From the NCBI GenBank assembly GCA_965214875.1, contig OZ243980.1:682001-746000 (forward strand): DNA of 64,000 nucleotides, read 5' to 3'. Within the stretch, counting starts at the first letter, position 1; each line of letters begins with the position of its first letter. Below the pieces are notes generated by a model. It was not told the DNA's origin, did no database searches, and worked only from the letters and a program-made list of their open reading frames with translations. The DNA comes from CBDAUN01 sp965214875. Its GTDB lineage: Bacteria > Pseudomonadota > Gammaproteobacteria > Arenicellales > JAJDZL01. A program made the position numbers and the translations under genes. Positions 34,265 to 44,500 of the stretch are shown in pieces.

Positions 34265-35029
34265 TTAGCGCCCGCCGGTCACGTCGACGATGGTGCCCGT
34301 GCAATAGGCGGCATCGTCTGAAAGCAGCCACAGGATCGCGCTTGCGATCTCTTCGGCTGTGCCAGTACGGCGAAGCGGTATCGCGGACCGAATGGCTTCA
34401 TGCTGATCTTTCGAGCGCACCGAATGATGCATGTCCGTGTCGATGAACCCCGGCCGCACGGCGTTGACGCGAATGCCCTGATCAGCCACTTCCAGCGAAA
34501 GCCCCTTGGTCAAGGTGTCGATTGCGCCCTTCGAAGCGGCATAGTCGACATACTGATTGGCGCCGCCAAGTCGCGCCGCCCCGGACGACACGTTGACAAT
34601 GGCGCCCCCGTTTCCTCCTGCATCTTTCGACATGCGGCGAACCGCCTCTCTGGCGCAAAGCAACGATCCGATCGCATTGACCGCGAAGATGCGCTGCACA
34701 CGATTGAATTCCAAGTCTGCCACCGTCGCAAGAGGTGCGAGAATGCCGGCGTTGTTGACCAGGGCATCGATGCGTCCAAACCGCTCGTCAACCTGCTCGA
34801 ACATCCGAAGCACATCTGCTTCGCTTGAGATGTCGGCTTGGACTGCAATCGCCCCTGCGCCGGCGCATTCGGCATCATTCACAACACGTGCGGCAGCCGT
34901 TTTGCTATTCATGTAGTTGACGGCAACCGAGTAGCCTTGCCGCGCAGCAAGCTGCACCGTCGCGGCGCCGATTCCGCGACTGCCGCCTGTGACAAGGACA
35001 ACCTGTGGTTTGTCGTTTTTCAGATTCAT
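34265..35029 (-). CDS. Short-chain dehydrogenase/reductase (SDR), FabG-like
   Basis: NAD(P)-dependent oxidoreductase of the classical SDR family, 254 residues. The cofactor motif 'VLVTGGSRGIGAATVQLA', 'VNNAGILAPLATV', the catalytic serine in 'IVNVSSGAARLG', and 'YVDYAASKGAIDTLTKGL' with the Y-x3-K pair are all present. A basic residue after the first strand and the asparagine in 'VAVNYMNS' suggest NADPH use. The substrate is unknown. It is divergent from the arsC-like gene. Confidence 0.9.
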   Translation of the reverse strand: MNLKNDKPQVVLVTGGSRGIGAATVQLAARQGYSVAVNYMNSKTAAARVVNDAECAGAGAIAVQADISSEADVLRMFEQVDERFGRIDALVNNAGILAPLATVADLEFNRVQRIFAVNAIGSLLCAREAVRRMSKDAGGNGGAIVNVSSGAARLGGANQYVDYAASKGAIDTLTKGLSLEVADQGIRVNAVRPGFIDTDMHHSVRSKDQHEAIRSAIPLRRTGTAEEIASAILWLLSDDAAYCTGTIVDVTGGR

Positions 35030-35094
35030 TGCAAAAGTTGCAATATCAGATCAACTGGTGACAAGACTATATCGAACGCTTCAGGTACGCGGCC

Positions 35095-35610
35095 ATGGAC
35101 GATAAACGCAACGTGCTTTTTCTTTGCACCGGAAACTCGGCGCGAAGCATATTGTCTGAGGCGCTGCTCAATGCGCTTGGCTCCGACACATTCAACGGAT
35201 TCAGCGCCGGCAGTCAGCCCAAGACCGAACCGAATCCCTTTGCGCTTGAAGTTTTGCGCGAAAACGGCATCGATAAAAGCTTGCTCAAATCCAAAAGCTG
35301 GCACGTATTCGGCACCGAAAGCGCACCGCAAATGCACGTCGTTGTCACGGTTTGCGACAACGCGGCCGGCGAGGCTTGCCCACTATGGCCCGGCAACCCG
35401 GTCAAGGCGCATTGGAGCCTGCCGGATCCAGCGGCGATCGAAGGCGACCGCTTCGTAAAGCAAGCCGCATTTCGAAAATCGCTCCGAATGATTGAACGCC
35501 GGGTCAAGGCGCTGATCAGCCTAAGGTGGGACTCTGGCAGCAGCCAAGCGCTCGTGCGCCGCTTGAACGAGATCGGTGCGATGTCTGACGAATTCGATAG
35601 CGCATGCTGA
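35095..35610 (+). CDS. Arsenate reductase, low-molecular-weight phosphatase type
   Basis: A thioredoxin-coupled type arsenate reductase or related protein tyrosine phosphatase. The active loop 'LCTGNSARSI' is C-x5-R, and two further cysteines in 'VCDNAAGEACPLWPG' are spaced like the redox cysteines of S. aureus ArsC. Length is 171 residues, with a C-terminal helix extension. No arsenite exporter or ArsR gene is adjacent, so it may serve arsenate resistance from an isolated position. Confidence 0.88.
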   Translation: MDDKRNVLFLCTGNSARSILSEALLNALGSDTFNGFSAGSQPKTEPNPFALEVLRENGIDKSLLKSKSWHVFGTESAPQMHVVVTVCDNAAGEACPLWPGNPVKAHWSLPDPAAIEGDRFVKQAAFRKSLRMIERRVKALISLRWDSGSSQALVRRLNEIGAMSDEFDSAC

Positions 35611-35623
35611 TGCGGCCATGGCA

Positions 35624-37144
35624 TTAAATTTGCGGGAAACGGCTCCGCTCGGCCTGAACGGTCCAATCCTGATGGTTTCGCACGTATAGCTCGGACGCAT
35701 CCCGGTTGGGTTGAAAATCCCATGAAACGCGAGCTCCGTGCTGAGTCGCCTCGTGAACAGCAAATCGTGCTTGCTGTGAAGCGATGACGCTTTCGCGAAT
35801 TGCACTGCTGTCCCATCGCTCCGCCACCTGTTTGGCAAATCCGGATGAGATATCCGCATGATCGGGACTGTCTGCCAGATTGTTCATTTCTTTCGGATCG
35901 TTCTCGACATCGAACAGCAGCGGCGGGTCCGAGTCGCAATGTATGTACTTGTAGTTGCCCGATCGCAGCATAAACATCGGCTGATCAGTCCACTCGGCGC
36001 AGTATTCCGCGATGACAGTAGATCCGTCCTGTTCAGAGCCTTCTAGCTCGGGACGAAGACTGCGACCGTCAATCGGCACTCTGAAATCTGGCGCATCGAC
36101 ATCATTGCACGCAGCGATGTCGGTCATGGTGGGCAGCAGATCCAGCAAAGAGCATGGGCTCGAGGTGGATGCATGCACGATGCCTGGGCCGGCGGCGATC
36201 AGCGGCACTCTGACCGAATGCTCAAAATAGTTCATCTTGTACCAAAGCCCTCGCTCGCCCAGCATGTCGCCATGATCGCTGGTCAAGATGACTACCGTAT
36301 TGTCTGCAAGACCTGTTTCTTCAAGGGTTCCGACGATTTGCCCGGCTAGATTGTCAAAATAGGTGATATTGGCGTAATAGGCATGACGCGCATTGCGAAC
36401 CTGTGCATCGGAAGGAGGATTTGAATCTATTTGCGAGCCAACCACGATGCGTTCGCTATGCGGATCCATAGCGCAATCGCCTAGCCGCAATGTCGGCATG
36501 TCTATATCGTCGGCACGGTATCGCTCCCACCATTGCTTGCGCGCCACGTACGGATCATGAGGATGGATAAACGCCGCGGTCAGCATGAATGGCTGGCTAT
36601 CTGCATTGCGTGCATAGTCGTAGATGCGCCGCGTTGCGAAGAATGCCACTTCGTCGTCATATTCAAGCTGAAACGTGGTCGCAGCAACACCGGCTTCTGC
36701 CACGCTGTCCATATTGTGATACCACTTGTCGATTCGTTCTTCGCTGTTCGACCAGTCGGGCGTCCATGCGTAGTCAGCCGGATAGACATCCGTCGTGAGC
36801 CGTTCGTCAAAACCATGCAGCTGGTCTGGCCCGATAAAGTGCATCTTGCCGGAAAGACAGGTGTGATAGCCCATCATGCGCAAATAGTGCGCAAAAGTCG
36901 GGATTGCGGATGAGAATTCTGCCGCATTGTCGAAGGCGCCGATTTTTAGCGGCAGCTGGCCGGATAGCATCGAGTAGCGCGCCGGCGCGCAAATCGGCGA
37001 CGGCGTGTAGGCTGACTCGAATTTGCACCCTCGCTCGGCAAGCCGGTCAATCGTCGGCGTCTGAACAACCGGATGGCCATAGGCGCCGGTAAAGTGAGGC
37101 GCGAGCTGATCGGCCATGATGAGGACAATATTGGGTGATTTCAT
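35624..37144 (-). CDS. betC: Choline-sulfatase / arylsulfatase A family sulfatase
   Basis: A 506-residue type I sulfatase. 'NIVLIMADQLAPHFTGAYGH' supplies metal aspartates, 'SPICAPARYSMLSG' contains the C-x-P-x-R site whose cysteine becomes formylglycine, and 'LTSDHGDMLGERGLWYKMNYF' the second metal half-site. 'MHFIGPDQLHGF' and the C-terminal layout resemble choline sulfatase, which frees choline and sulfate. Start is ATG 37144. Specificity for choline sulfate is inferred from overall resemblance; no bet genes or sulfatase-maturating enzyme are adjacent. Confidence 0.82.
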   Translation of the reverse strand: MKSPNIVLIMADQLAPHFTGAYGHPVVQTPTIDRLAERGCKFESAYTPSPICAPARYSMLSGQLPLKIGAFDNAAEFSSAIPTFAHYLRMMGYHTCLSGKMHFIGPDQLHGFDERLTTDVYPADYAWTPDWSNSEERIDKWYHNMDSVAEAGVAATTFQLEYDDEVAFFATRRIYDYARNADSQPFMLTAAFIHPHDPYVARKQWWERYRADDIDMPTLRLGDCAMDPHSERIVVGSQIDSNPPSDAQVRNARHAYYANITYFDNLAGQIVGTLEETGLADNTVVILTSDHGDMLGERGLWYKMNYFEHSVRVPLIAAGPGIVHASTSSPCSLLDLLPTMTDIAACNDVDAPDFRVPIDGRSLRPELEGSEQDGSTVIAEYCAEWTDQPMFMLRSGNYKYIHCDSDPPLLFDVENDPKEMNNLADSPDHADISSGFAKQVAERWDSSAIRESVIASQQARFAVHEATQHGARVSWDFQPNRDASELYVRNHQDWTVQAERSRFPQI

Positions 37145-37277
37145 GCGCAAATGGTTTCCATCCGTGTCAGGTTAGCCGCTGTTCGGTGGTATTGTAATAC
37201 TGCTATCGTCGCGCTTTGGTTCTGATTGCGGGCCGGTTTTGCGATTAATGCCGCCAAACCCTGCGCCAATTTGGCCG

Positions 37278-38345
37278 CTATAAGCAATGCGCCTTCGCCA
37301 AATATGGCTCGGTCTGCATTTCGATCAGGCGGCTTGCGGTGCGCAAGAAATCTTGCGTCAATCGGGTTCCGCAGTAGAGACGGTCGGGCTCCAAAGCGGC
37401 CGAGGCGACAAGATGCACGCCGCGGTCGTAGAATTCATCGACCAGTTCGATAAAGCGTCTTGCCTGATTTTCATATTCCCAGGTTAATGCCGGAATGTTG
37501 GAAATCATCACTGTGCGATAGCAGTTGGCGATTTCGATGTAGTCGGCGTTGGCGCGAGGTCCGTCGCAGATATCCGAAAACTCGAACCAGACCAGATTGC
37601 GGGTTCTTCGAATGGTCGCGATCTCACGATTAAGGACTTCGATTGGGCCGGTGATCTCGCTTTCGTTTGCGCTAAGGTTTTCAAATTCCCTTTGCATGTC
37701 GTTTGAAGAGCGTTCGTTCAATGGAGTGAAATACAAGCGCTTTCCAGCGATCGAGCGCAAGCGATAGTCGGTGCCGTCGCCAATGCAGACGACTTCGCAA
37801 TGAGTTTTGATCAGATCGATTGCAGGGAGAAACCGCTGACGCTGCAGGCCGCCTCGATACAGCTCGCCCGGCTCGGTATTGGATGTCATGACCAAGGTGG
37901 CTCCCGCATCAAGCATAGCGCGTAGCAAGCCGGCGAGAATGATGGCATCGCCAATATCCTTGACCAGGAATTCGTCGAGGCAAATAATGCGATGGTTGCG
38001 GGCCAAATCCTTGCCAATCCTTGCCAATGGGTCGCGCGTATCGCGAATCAGCTTAAGTCCTTCATGAATATCGCGCATGAATCGGTGGAAATGGATGCGC
38101 TTTTTGCGCTCCAAGCGGAGGTGGTCATAGAAAATATCCATCAGCCGGGTCTTGCCGCGACCAACCCCGCCCCATAGATAGAGGCCAGGCACCGACGGTC
38201 GCTTGAGCGCAAGCCAGTGCCGTCTTGGCTGCTGTTCAAGCTCCTGCAAGACTCTCTGCAATGCGCGGGCCGCATCGAGCTGATGCGAATCGTCGATGAG
38301 CTCCCCCGACGCAACACGTTGGATATACTGATTGATGATTGCCAT
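37278..38345 (-). CDS. zapE: Cell division ATPase ZapE (AFG1 family)
   Basis: P-loop ATPase of the AFG1/ZapE family that destabilises the Z-ring late in division or under stress. Walker A is 'LWGGVGRGKTRLMD', Walker B 'IICLDEFLVKDIGDA', sensor 'LVMTSNTEPGELYRGGLQR'. The frame extends to 38471, but ATG 38345 ('MAIINQYIQRVASGEL') is where the family begins, giving 355 residues. It stands alone between the sulfatase and the cysQ-like gene. Confidence 0.9.
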   Translation of the reverse strand: MAIINQYIQRVASGELIDDSHQLDAARALQRVLQELEQQPRRHWLALKRPSVPGLYLWGGVGRGKTRLMDIFYDHLRLERKKRIHFHRFMRDIHEGLKLIRDTRDPLARIGKDLARNHRIICLDEFLVKDIGDAIILAGLLRAMLDAGATLVMTSNTEPGELYRGGLQRQRFLPAIDLIKTHCEVVCIGDGTDYRLRSIAGKRLYFTPLNERSSNDMQREFENLSANESEITGPIEVLNREIATIRRTRNLVWFEFSDICDGPRANADYIEIANCYRTVMISNIPALTWEYENQARRFIELVDEFYDRGVHLVASAALEPDRLYCGTRLTQDFLRTASRLIEMQTEPYLAKAHCL

Positions 38346-38711
38346 CGAATTTTGTACGCCGGATGCGGGGTCAATTCGGCAATTGCGTGATCGCCGCTCG
38401 CGCTCTCGCTGCATGAAGTTTGCTTGCTGCGCAACCCGTGCCGAGGTTTCTTGACGCCTCCTCCCGATCAAGCTGACTCGAACCTTTAATCGCGAAAGGG
38501 CATCTTCTCATATTGTTTCGCTTGCCGTAGGCGAGCAGGTGATCGTTCGTGCTGGCATGGTCAGGGCTTGAGCGCATTGCAATATGCGGCATATCCAGAA
38601 TTCGGTGGCTACGACAAAGTATAATTGCAACATCGTTTCACTCAATGCCCAAAGGTTGCATCTTTTCGTTCGATTTCAGCCTCGCGGAGCAAGCATCCAT
38701 TCCCCGCTGAA

Positions 38712-39539
38712 ATGTACTCCAATATGCTTTCTGATAATTTTGAAGATCTTGCCGCGGAAATAATCGATATTTCCGCCCGTGCGGGGCAGCGGATTTTGGA
38801 ATTCTATGGCCAGTTCGGCCAAGTGGGCTATAAGGCGGACGGTAGCCGTGTTACCGCGGCGGATTACGCGGCAAGCAACATGATTATCGATGCACTTGAG
38901 CGCATAGAGCCGGGCCTTCCTGCATTATCGGAGGAATCGCAGCCAATGCCGACCTATGCCGAACGCAAGTTCTGGGATCGATACTGGCTGATTGATCCGC
39001 TAGATGGGACAAGCGGCTTTATCGCCGAAAGCGGCGAGTTCACTGTCAACATCGCGTTGATCAAGCACTCGCGTCCTGTGCTTGGCGCGGTCCACATACC
39101 GGTCACCGGCGATACCTATTGGGCGGCTCAGGGAATCGGAGCGTTCGTCATTCGTGCCGGCACTAGCGAATCTCGACCAATTTCGGCACGCAAGACCTTT
39201 GACGGTTGCGCAAAAATTCTCGGCAACCGATCTCGCGGAAAACAAAACCGCGACAGATTCACCGAGGCGCTCTCTAATGCCGGATTCGATTCGTCGGTCG
39301 AGGTGATGAGCAGTTCGAGGAAGTTTTGCAAGGTCGCCGAAGGTGCTGCCGACATCTACGTGGCATTCGGTGGCACCAGCGAATGGGACACGGCGGCCGG
39401 TCAATGCATCGTCGAATGCGCGGGCGGAAGGGTGCTCGCTATGGGTAGCGATGAAGATTTGCGGTATAACAAGAAGGAGTTGGGCAACCCATGGTTTTAC
39501 GTATCAGGTATCGACTTGCCGTGGCGGGACTATTTTTAA
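38712..39539 (+). CDS. cysQ: 3'(2'),5'-bisphosphate nucleotidase (CysQ/inositol monophosphatase family)
   Basis: Magnesium-dependent phosphatase that hydrolyses PAP (adenosine 3',5'-bisphosphate). The motif 'WLIDPLDGTSGFIAESGEF' and the upstream glutamate in 'LSEESQPM' form the metal site, and 'EWDTAAGQCIVECAGG' is the second signature. CysQ usually has DPLDGTKEF; the SGF variant here is unusual. Possible starts are 38712 and 38724; the frame open to 38625 gives an unlikely leader. An inositol-1-phosphatase role is the main alternative. Confidence 0.82.
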   Translation: MYSNMLSDNFEDLAAEIIDISARAGQRILEFYGQFGQVGYKADGSRVTAADYAASNMIIDALERIEPGLPALSEESQPMPTYAERKFWDRYWLIDPLDGTSGFIAESGEFTVNIALIKHSRPVLGAVHIPVTGDTYWAAQGIGAFVIRAGTSESRPISARKTFDGCAKILGNRSRGKQNRDRFTEALSNAGFDSSVEVMSSSRKFCKVAEGAADIYVAFGGTSEWDTAAGQCIVECAGGRVLAMGSDEDLRYNKKELGNPWFYVSGIDLPWRDYF

Positions 39540-39790
39540 CGCGACCCGGTTCTGTGGCGAGACCAGCGACGCTTCAGGCGACGGTAGGCCAAGCGCATAT
39601 TGACGTGCATATGGCGGGCGATCCGGTAGTCGGCGGAAAGCACAACCAGGCCAAGCGGAATCATCCAGAATCCCAGCACCGGAAGGAATCCCAGCAAGCC
39701 GCCAACAATCAGCGAAATGCCGATGGACTGGCGTAGCCAGGACGGGAATTTCGCTAACCGCGCGATGAATTGATCTGTTTTGCTGTCCAC
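39536..39790 (-). CDS. Two-helix membrane protein (PGPGW-like)
   Basis: A short membrane protein with a hydrophobic hairpin 'SIGISLIVGGLLGFLPVLGF', 'WMIPLGLVVLSADY' and a basic C-terminus. The pattern resembles the PGPGW group of small membrane proteins. I take GTG 39790 as start because ATG further upstream (39835 or 39877) would overlap dapF on the opposite strand; about 84 residues. It converges with cysQ, their ends overlapping by four bases. Confidence 0.65.
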   Translation of the reverse strand: MDSKTDQFIARLAKFPSWLRQSIGISLIVGGLLGFLPVLGFWMIPLGLVVLSADYRIARHMHVNMRLAYRRLKRRWSRHRTGSR

Positions 39791-39811
39791 TGAATCGTTT
39801 CGTCTAGGTCT

Positions 39812-40642
39812 ATGTTCACCTTCACCAAAATGCATGCGCTCGGCAACGATTTCGTTGTCATTGATGGCATCGCGCAAGAAATCAAGCTATCCTCCGATGT
39901 CGCAAGGACGATCGCTCGCCGCAAAACCGGCATCGGGTGCGATCAGATTCTTGTCATCTCGCCTTCGGCCGGCAACGGTCCAATCGGACTTGCGATCTTC
40001 AATCAAGACGGCTCGCAATCCGCTCAATGCGGAAATGGTGCGCGGTGCTTGGCGCGGTATGCGCATGATTCGGGCTATGCTGAAAATGGGCTCGTCAGAT
40101 TCCAAACGTCCGAAGGGATTTTACAATGCACCATCGTGAATCGAGAGGAGGTTTGTGTTCAGATGGGCGTGCCTCGGTTTGACCCGCACGAGATTCCGTT
40201 CGTTGCCCACGATACAAGGCTTCGGTATACGCTCGAATTGGAAAGCGGCGAAGTGCAGTGCTCCACCCTGTCGATCGGCAATCCTCATGCGGTAATTGCG
40301 GTCGACGATGTCGAAACGGCGCCAGTTGCAGAGCTAGGTGCAGCGATCGAGCGTCACCCGCGGTTTCCTGATCGAACCAACGTCGGCTTCATGCAGGTGC
40401 TCAGCAAAAACACGATCCGGCTCAGAGTGCACGAGCGCGGTGTTGGCGAGACAAGCGCCTGCGGCAGCGGCGCGTGCGCAGCCGTGGTAACTGGTCGGCG
40501 ATTGGGATTGCTCGATGCTGAAGTAGATGTCCATTTGCCCGGAGGAAGGGTGCAGGTCGGATGGCAAGGAGAGGGAGGCCAAGTGACGCTGGCCGGAACG
40601 ACAGCCTATGTTTTTGACGGACAGTGGCGAGACGATGAGTGA
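39812..40642 (+). CDS. dapF: Diaminopimelate epimerase
   Basis: PLP-independent racemase that converts LL- to meso-diaminopimelate for lysine and peptidoglycan synthesis. The two catalytic cysteines are in 'SAQCGNGARCLARY' and 'ETSACGSGACAAVV'; 'KMHALGNDFVVID' is the standard N-terminus. At 276 residues it is typical. Its stop overlaps the xerC start, so both are translated together; the DUF484 gene that often separates them in gammaproteobacteria is absent. Confidence 0.96.
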   Translation: MFTFTKMHALGNDFVVIDGIAQEIKLSSDVARTIARRKTGIGCDQILVISPSAGNGPIGLAIFNQDGSQSAQCGNGARCLARYAHDSGYAENGLVRFQTSEGILQCTIVNREEVCVQMGVPRFDPHEIPFVAHDTRLRYTLELESGEVQCSTLSIGNPHAVIAVDDVETAPVAELGAAIERHPRFPDRTNVGFMQVLSKNTIRLRVHERGVGETSACGSGACAAVVTGRRLGLLDAEVDVHLPGGRVQVGWQGEGGQVTLAGTTAYVFDGQWRDDE

Positions 40643-41591
40643 TGCGCAAAAGATCAGGCAGCGACTGGACGATTCGCTGATTCGCGACTTCATGCTGCAT
40701 CTTGAAACCGAGCGCCGTCTTGCGCCGCTCACACTCGGCAGCTATGCAAGGGATATGGAATCTTTGATGGCGTTTTGCCTTCATCAGCAGATACCGGCGA
40801 TCGATCGCATGGACATTTCCGCGGCGAGACTGTATCCGGCTCAGCTTCGCCGCCGCAATTTGTCCGGCCGCACGATCCAGCGCATGCTGTCGTCGGCGCG
40901 AACTTTCTATCGCTATTTGATTCGTGAAGGTTGCTGCTCGATCAATCCGTTCGATGGAATCAAGGCGCCGAAATCGCCAAAACATCTGCCTCGCACCTTG
41001 ACCATCGAGCAGGCAACCCAATTGATTGAAATCAAAGGCAGCGATCCGCTGAGCGTTCGCGACCGCGCTATGCTCGAACTTTTCTATTCGTCGGGTATCC
41101 GCCTGCAGGAACTCGTCGGACTGGATTTGCTTGACTTGAATTTGCGTGAAAGACTGATGAAGGTTGTCGGCAAGGGGTCGAAGGACCGCCACCTGCCGGT
41201 CGGAAGCAAGGCGGCGAGCGCCATCAACGAGTGGCTCGATTGCCGCAAGGATATGGCACCGCCGCACCAGACAGCGCTTTTTGTCACTAAGCACGGCAAT
41301 CGCATCAGTGCGCGCACGGTGCAAAAAAGATTTGAAACGCGCGTCGCGCAGCAAGGCATGCCGGTCAAGGTGCACCCGCATATGCTTCGACATTCGTTTG
41401 CCACCCATGTTCTTGCGTCAAGCGGTGATATTCGCGCAGTGCAAGAATTGCTGGGGCATGCGAATATTTCGACAACCCAGATCTATACGCATCTTGACTT
41501 CGGGCACTTGTCAAGGGAATACGACCGCGCCCATCCGCGGTCGCGAAAAAAGGCCGGTAAAAAAGCGGGCACGCAAAGTTCGGTGAGGTAA
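40635..41591 (+). CDS. xerC: Tyrosine recombinase XerC
   Basis: Site-specific recombinase that resolves chromosome dimers at dif together with XerD. The N-terminal core-binding domain ('LETERRLAPLTLGSYARDM') is followed by the catalytic domain with the R-K-H-R-H-Y set: arginine in 'SGIRLQELVGL', lysine in 'GKGSKDRHLP', 'HPHMLRHSFATHVL', 'LGHANISTTQIYTHLDF' with the nucleophilic tyrosine. ATG 40635 is chosen (318 residues) because it overlaps the dapF stop; an upstream frame start at 40608 is less likely. Confidence 0.93.
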   Translation: MSDAQKIRQRLDDSLIRDFMLHLETERRLAPLTLGSYARDMESLMAFCLHQQIPAIDRMDISAARLYPAQLRRRNLSGRTIQRMLSSARTFYRYLIREGCCSINPFDGIKAPKSPKHLPRTLTIEQATQLIEIKGSDPLSVRDRAMLELFYSSGIRLQELVGLDLLDLNLRERLMKVVGKGSKDRHLPVGSKAASAINEWLDCRKDMAPPHQTALFVTKHGNRISARTVQKRFETRVAQQGMPVKVHPHMLRHSFATHVLASSGDIRAVQELLGHANISTTQIYTHLDFGHLSREYDRAHPRSRKKAGKKAGTQSSVR

Positions 41592-41593
41592 TC

Positions 41594-44500
41594 ATGTCCA
41601 TTCTTCATTCCCGAGAAACGCAAGTCGTCATCGACCGGGTTATTGCAGAAAGTGTCAATCTGCCAAATGGCACTCCCAAAGGCTTTGCGGAGTTCGTTCG
41701 GCACTACTACCGAAGCGTTTCCTATGACGATTTAAAAGAGCGCGACATCGCCGATCTGCTCGGCAGTGCGCATGCGCACTGGCAGCTCGGCAAACAGCGC
41801 GAGGAATCCGAGTCGAACATCAGAATCTACAATCCGGATGCCGAGCGGCACGGCTGGCAATCCAACTATACGATTATTGAAATCGTTTCCGAAGATCGTC
41901 CGTTTCTGGTTGACTCGATCGCCATGCTGCTAAACAAGCTGGGGTTGACGATTCATTTGACCGTTCATCCAATTTTCTGCGTGGAGCGAAACAAGGACGG
42001 CGCACTCACTAAGATGAATCCCGCCACCAGCGAGACGCGAGACGGTGCAGCGGAGTCCTATCTGCATGTTGAATTCGACCGCAGGTTCGGCTCTGATTCG
42101 TTTGAACAAATCAAGCGGCAACTCGATTCGGTTCTAGCCGACATCAAGGTGGCCAATGAGCATTGGGCTTCGATGCGGGCCAAAGTTCTCGAAGCGGCTG
42201 ATGAAATCGAACGCGAAATGAAGCGCCAAGGCATCGAGGACCACGAAGATCGAATCGAATTTTGCCGCTGGCTTGAAGACGGAAATTTCACCTTTCTCGG
42301 CTATTGCGAACTGAATCAGGTGTCGAAGTCAAAGTTGAACCTGGATGAGGATTCACTACTCGGAATCCTCAACTGCAAAGAGCAAATCGATACGATTCTT
42401 CCATCGAAAGGTCTCGGCAGCGAGCCGCGCGAGCAGTCCTTGCTGATCACCAAGGCGAATACCAGATCGCCGATTCACCGTCCATCCTATATGGATTTGG
42501 TTACGGTCGCAAAATATGATCGGCACGGGCAGGTCGCTGGAATTCGGGTCATCCTCGGGCTATTCGCCTCTACGGCCTACAATCGAAGCGTACGAGCGAT
42601 TCCTCTTTTGCGGCGCAAGTTTCAGCGAGTGATCAGCCGAAGCGGACTTCCGGACAATAGCTATGATGGTCGAGTGCTCGCCAACATTGTCGACAACTAT
42701 CCGCGCGACAACTTGTTTCGGATATCCGCCGATGAACTGTTCGAAGATGTTGCAGGCATTATGGAACTTCAAGAGCGCCAGCGTGTACGAGTATTCAAGC
42801 GGGATGACCCCTACGGGCGATTTTGCTCTGTGCTGGTATATCTTCCGCGCGAACGCTATAGCAGAGATCTGAGGATCAAAATCCAGGATATCCTGCTGGA
42901 CTCGCTGAACGCGACATCATCGCAGTTTGATGCAACCTTCACCGAGTCGGTGCTGGCCCGCATCAACTATACGATTCATCGTGTCCCAGGAACAAAGCAA
43001 AAGCATACCGACGAGCAGATTCTCGAGAGTGTCACGGCGGCTACGCGAAACTGGTCGGATCTAATTGGACAGGCTGCCCTGCAGCGATTCGGCGAAAAGC
43101 GCCGGATTGCGCTGATGGACAAATACCTTGACGCATTCCCTCATGCCTATCAGGACGATTTTTCCGCCCGAACTGCCGCCGCTGACATGGAACGGATGGA
43201 AAAGCTCAGCAAGGCATGTCCGATCAGAGTGTTCTTCTATCGCCCGCTGGTTGAATCCGAAGGCGCGATCCGCTTGAAGATCTACAACTTGAATGATCCG
43301 ATATCGCCATCGGATTCTTTGCCGGTGGTCGAAAACATGGGATTGCGCGTGGAGTCTACGCGGCCCTACAAGATCAAGTGCGCAAGCGGTCCGGTCGTGT
43401 GGATTCACGACTATGCGATGGCGCACTCCGACGGTCTAGATATTGACCCGGATGCTCAGCGCGAGCGTTTCGAAGATGCCTTTTTGCGCATCTGGAATGC
43501 CGATGTGGAAAATGATGGCTTCAATCAGCTCATTCTAAGTGCTGAGCTGAATTGGCGGGAAGTTTCCATGCTGCGCGCCTATAGCCGATATTTGAAGCAG
43601 ATCGGCATCCAGTACAGCGAATCGTACATGATCGAAACGCTGACGCTGCACCCGCACATGACCAAGCGTCTGGTCAATCTGTTTGAGATGCTGTTCAGCC
43701 CCGAATTGGTCGATAGCGCGGAGAAATTCACCGATCAGGTCAACTTCGTGCTTTCGCGGCTAGAGGTCGTAAAGAGTCTGGACGAAGACGTGATTCTTCG
43801 AAGCTTCATGAATGCGATCATGTCGACGCTTCGAACCAACTACTATCGAAACGATGAGCACGGAGAGCCCTTGCCGTATATGTCGTTCAAGATCGACAGT
43901 GCGCGGATTACCCGCATGCCCGACCCGCGACCGATGTTCGAAATCTTCGTCTATTCGCCGCGTGTCGAGGCAATCCACCTTAGAGGCGGGAAGGTGGCGC
44001 GTGGCGGGCTGCGCTGGTCGGATAGAAGGGAAGACTATCGCACCGAAGTCCTCGGTCTGGTCAAGGCGCAGCTGGTTAAAAATGCGGTGATCGTTCCAGT
44101 CGGCTCGAAGGGCGGCTTTGTCGTCAAGCAGCTGCCCGCAGCGCGCGAAGAAACGCAGCGCGAAGTTGAGCAATGCTACAAGACGTTCATCCGCGGGATG
44201 CTGGATATCACCGACAACCTTAAGGGCGGTGAAATTGTGCCTCCGCAAGATGTCAGGGCCTACGATGCGGGAGACCCCTATCTTGTGGTTGCAGCCGACA
44301 AGGGTACCGCGACCTTCTCCGATATTGCTAATTCGGTTTCGGAAGAATATGGCTTCTGGCTTGGCGATGCGTTTGCCTCGGGCGGCTCCGCCGGCTATGA
44401 TCACAAGGGAATGGGCATCACTGCGCGCGGTGCCTGGGAATCGGTCAAGCGGCATTTTCGCGAGCTCGGGACCGACATCCAAGCCGCTGATTTCACTGTA

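Noticed and set aside
40422..41408. 328-codon antisense frame across dapF/xerC
   Set aside because: Entirely opposite two well-identified genes; composition is histidine/arginine-rich as expected for a mirror frame.
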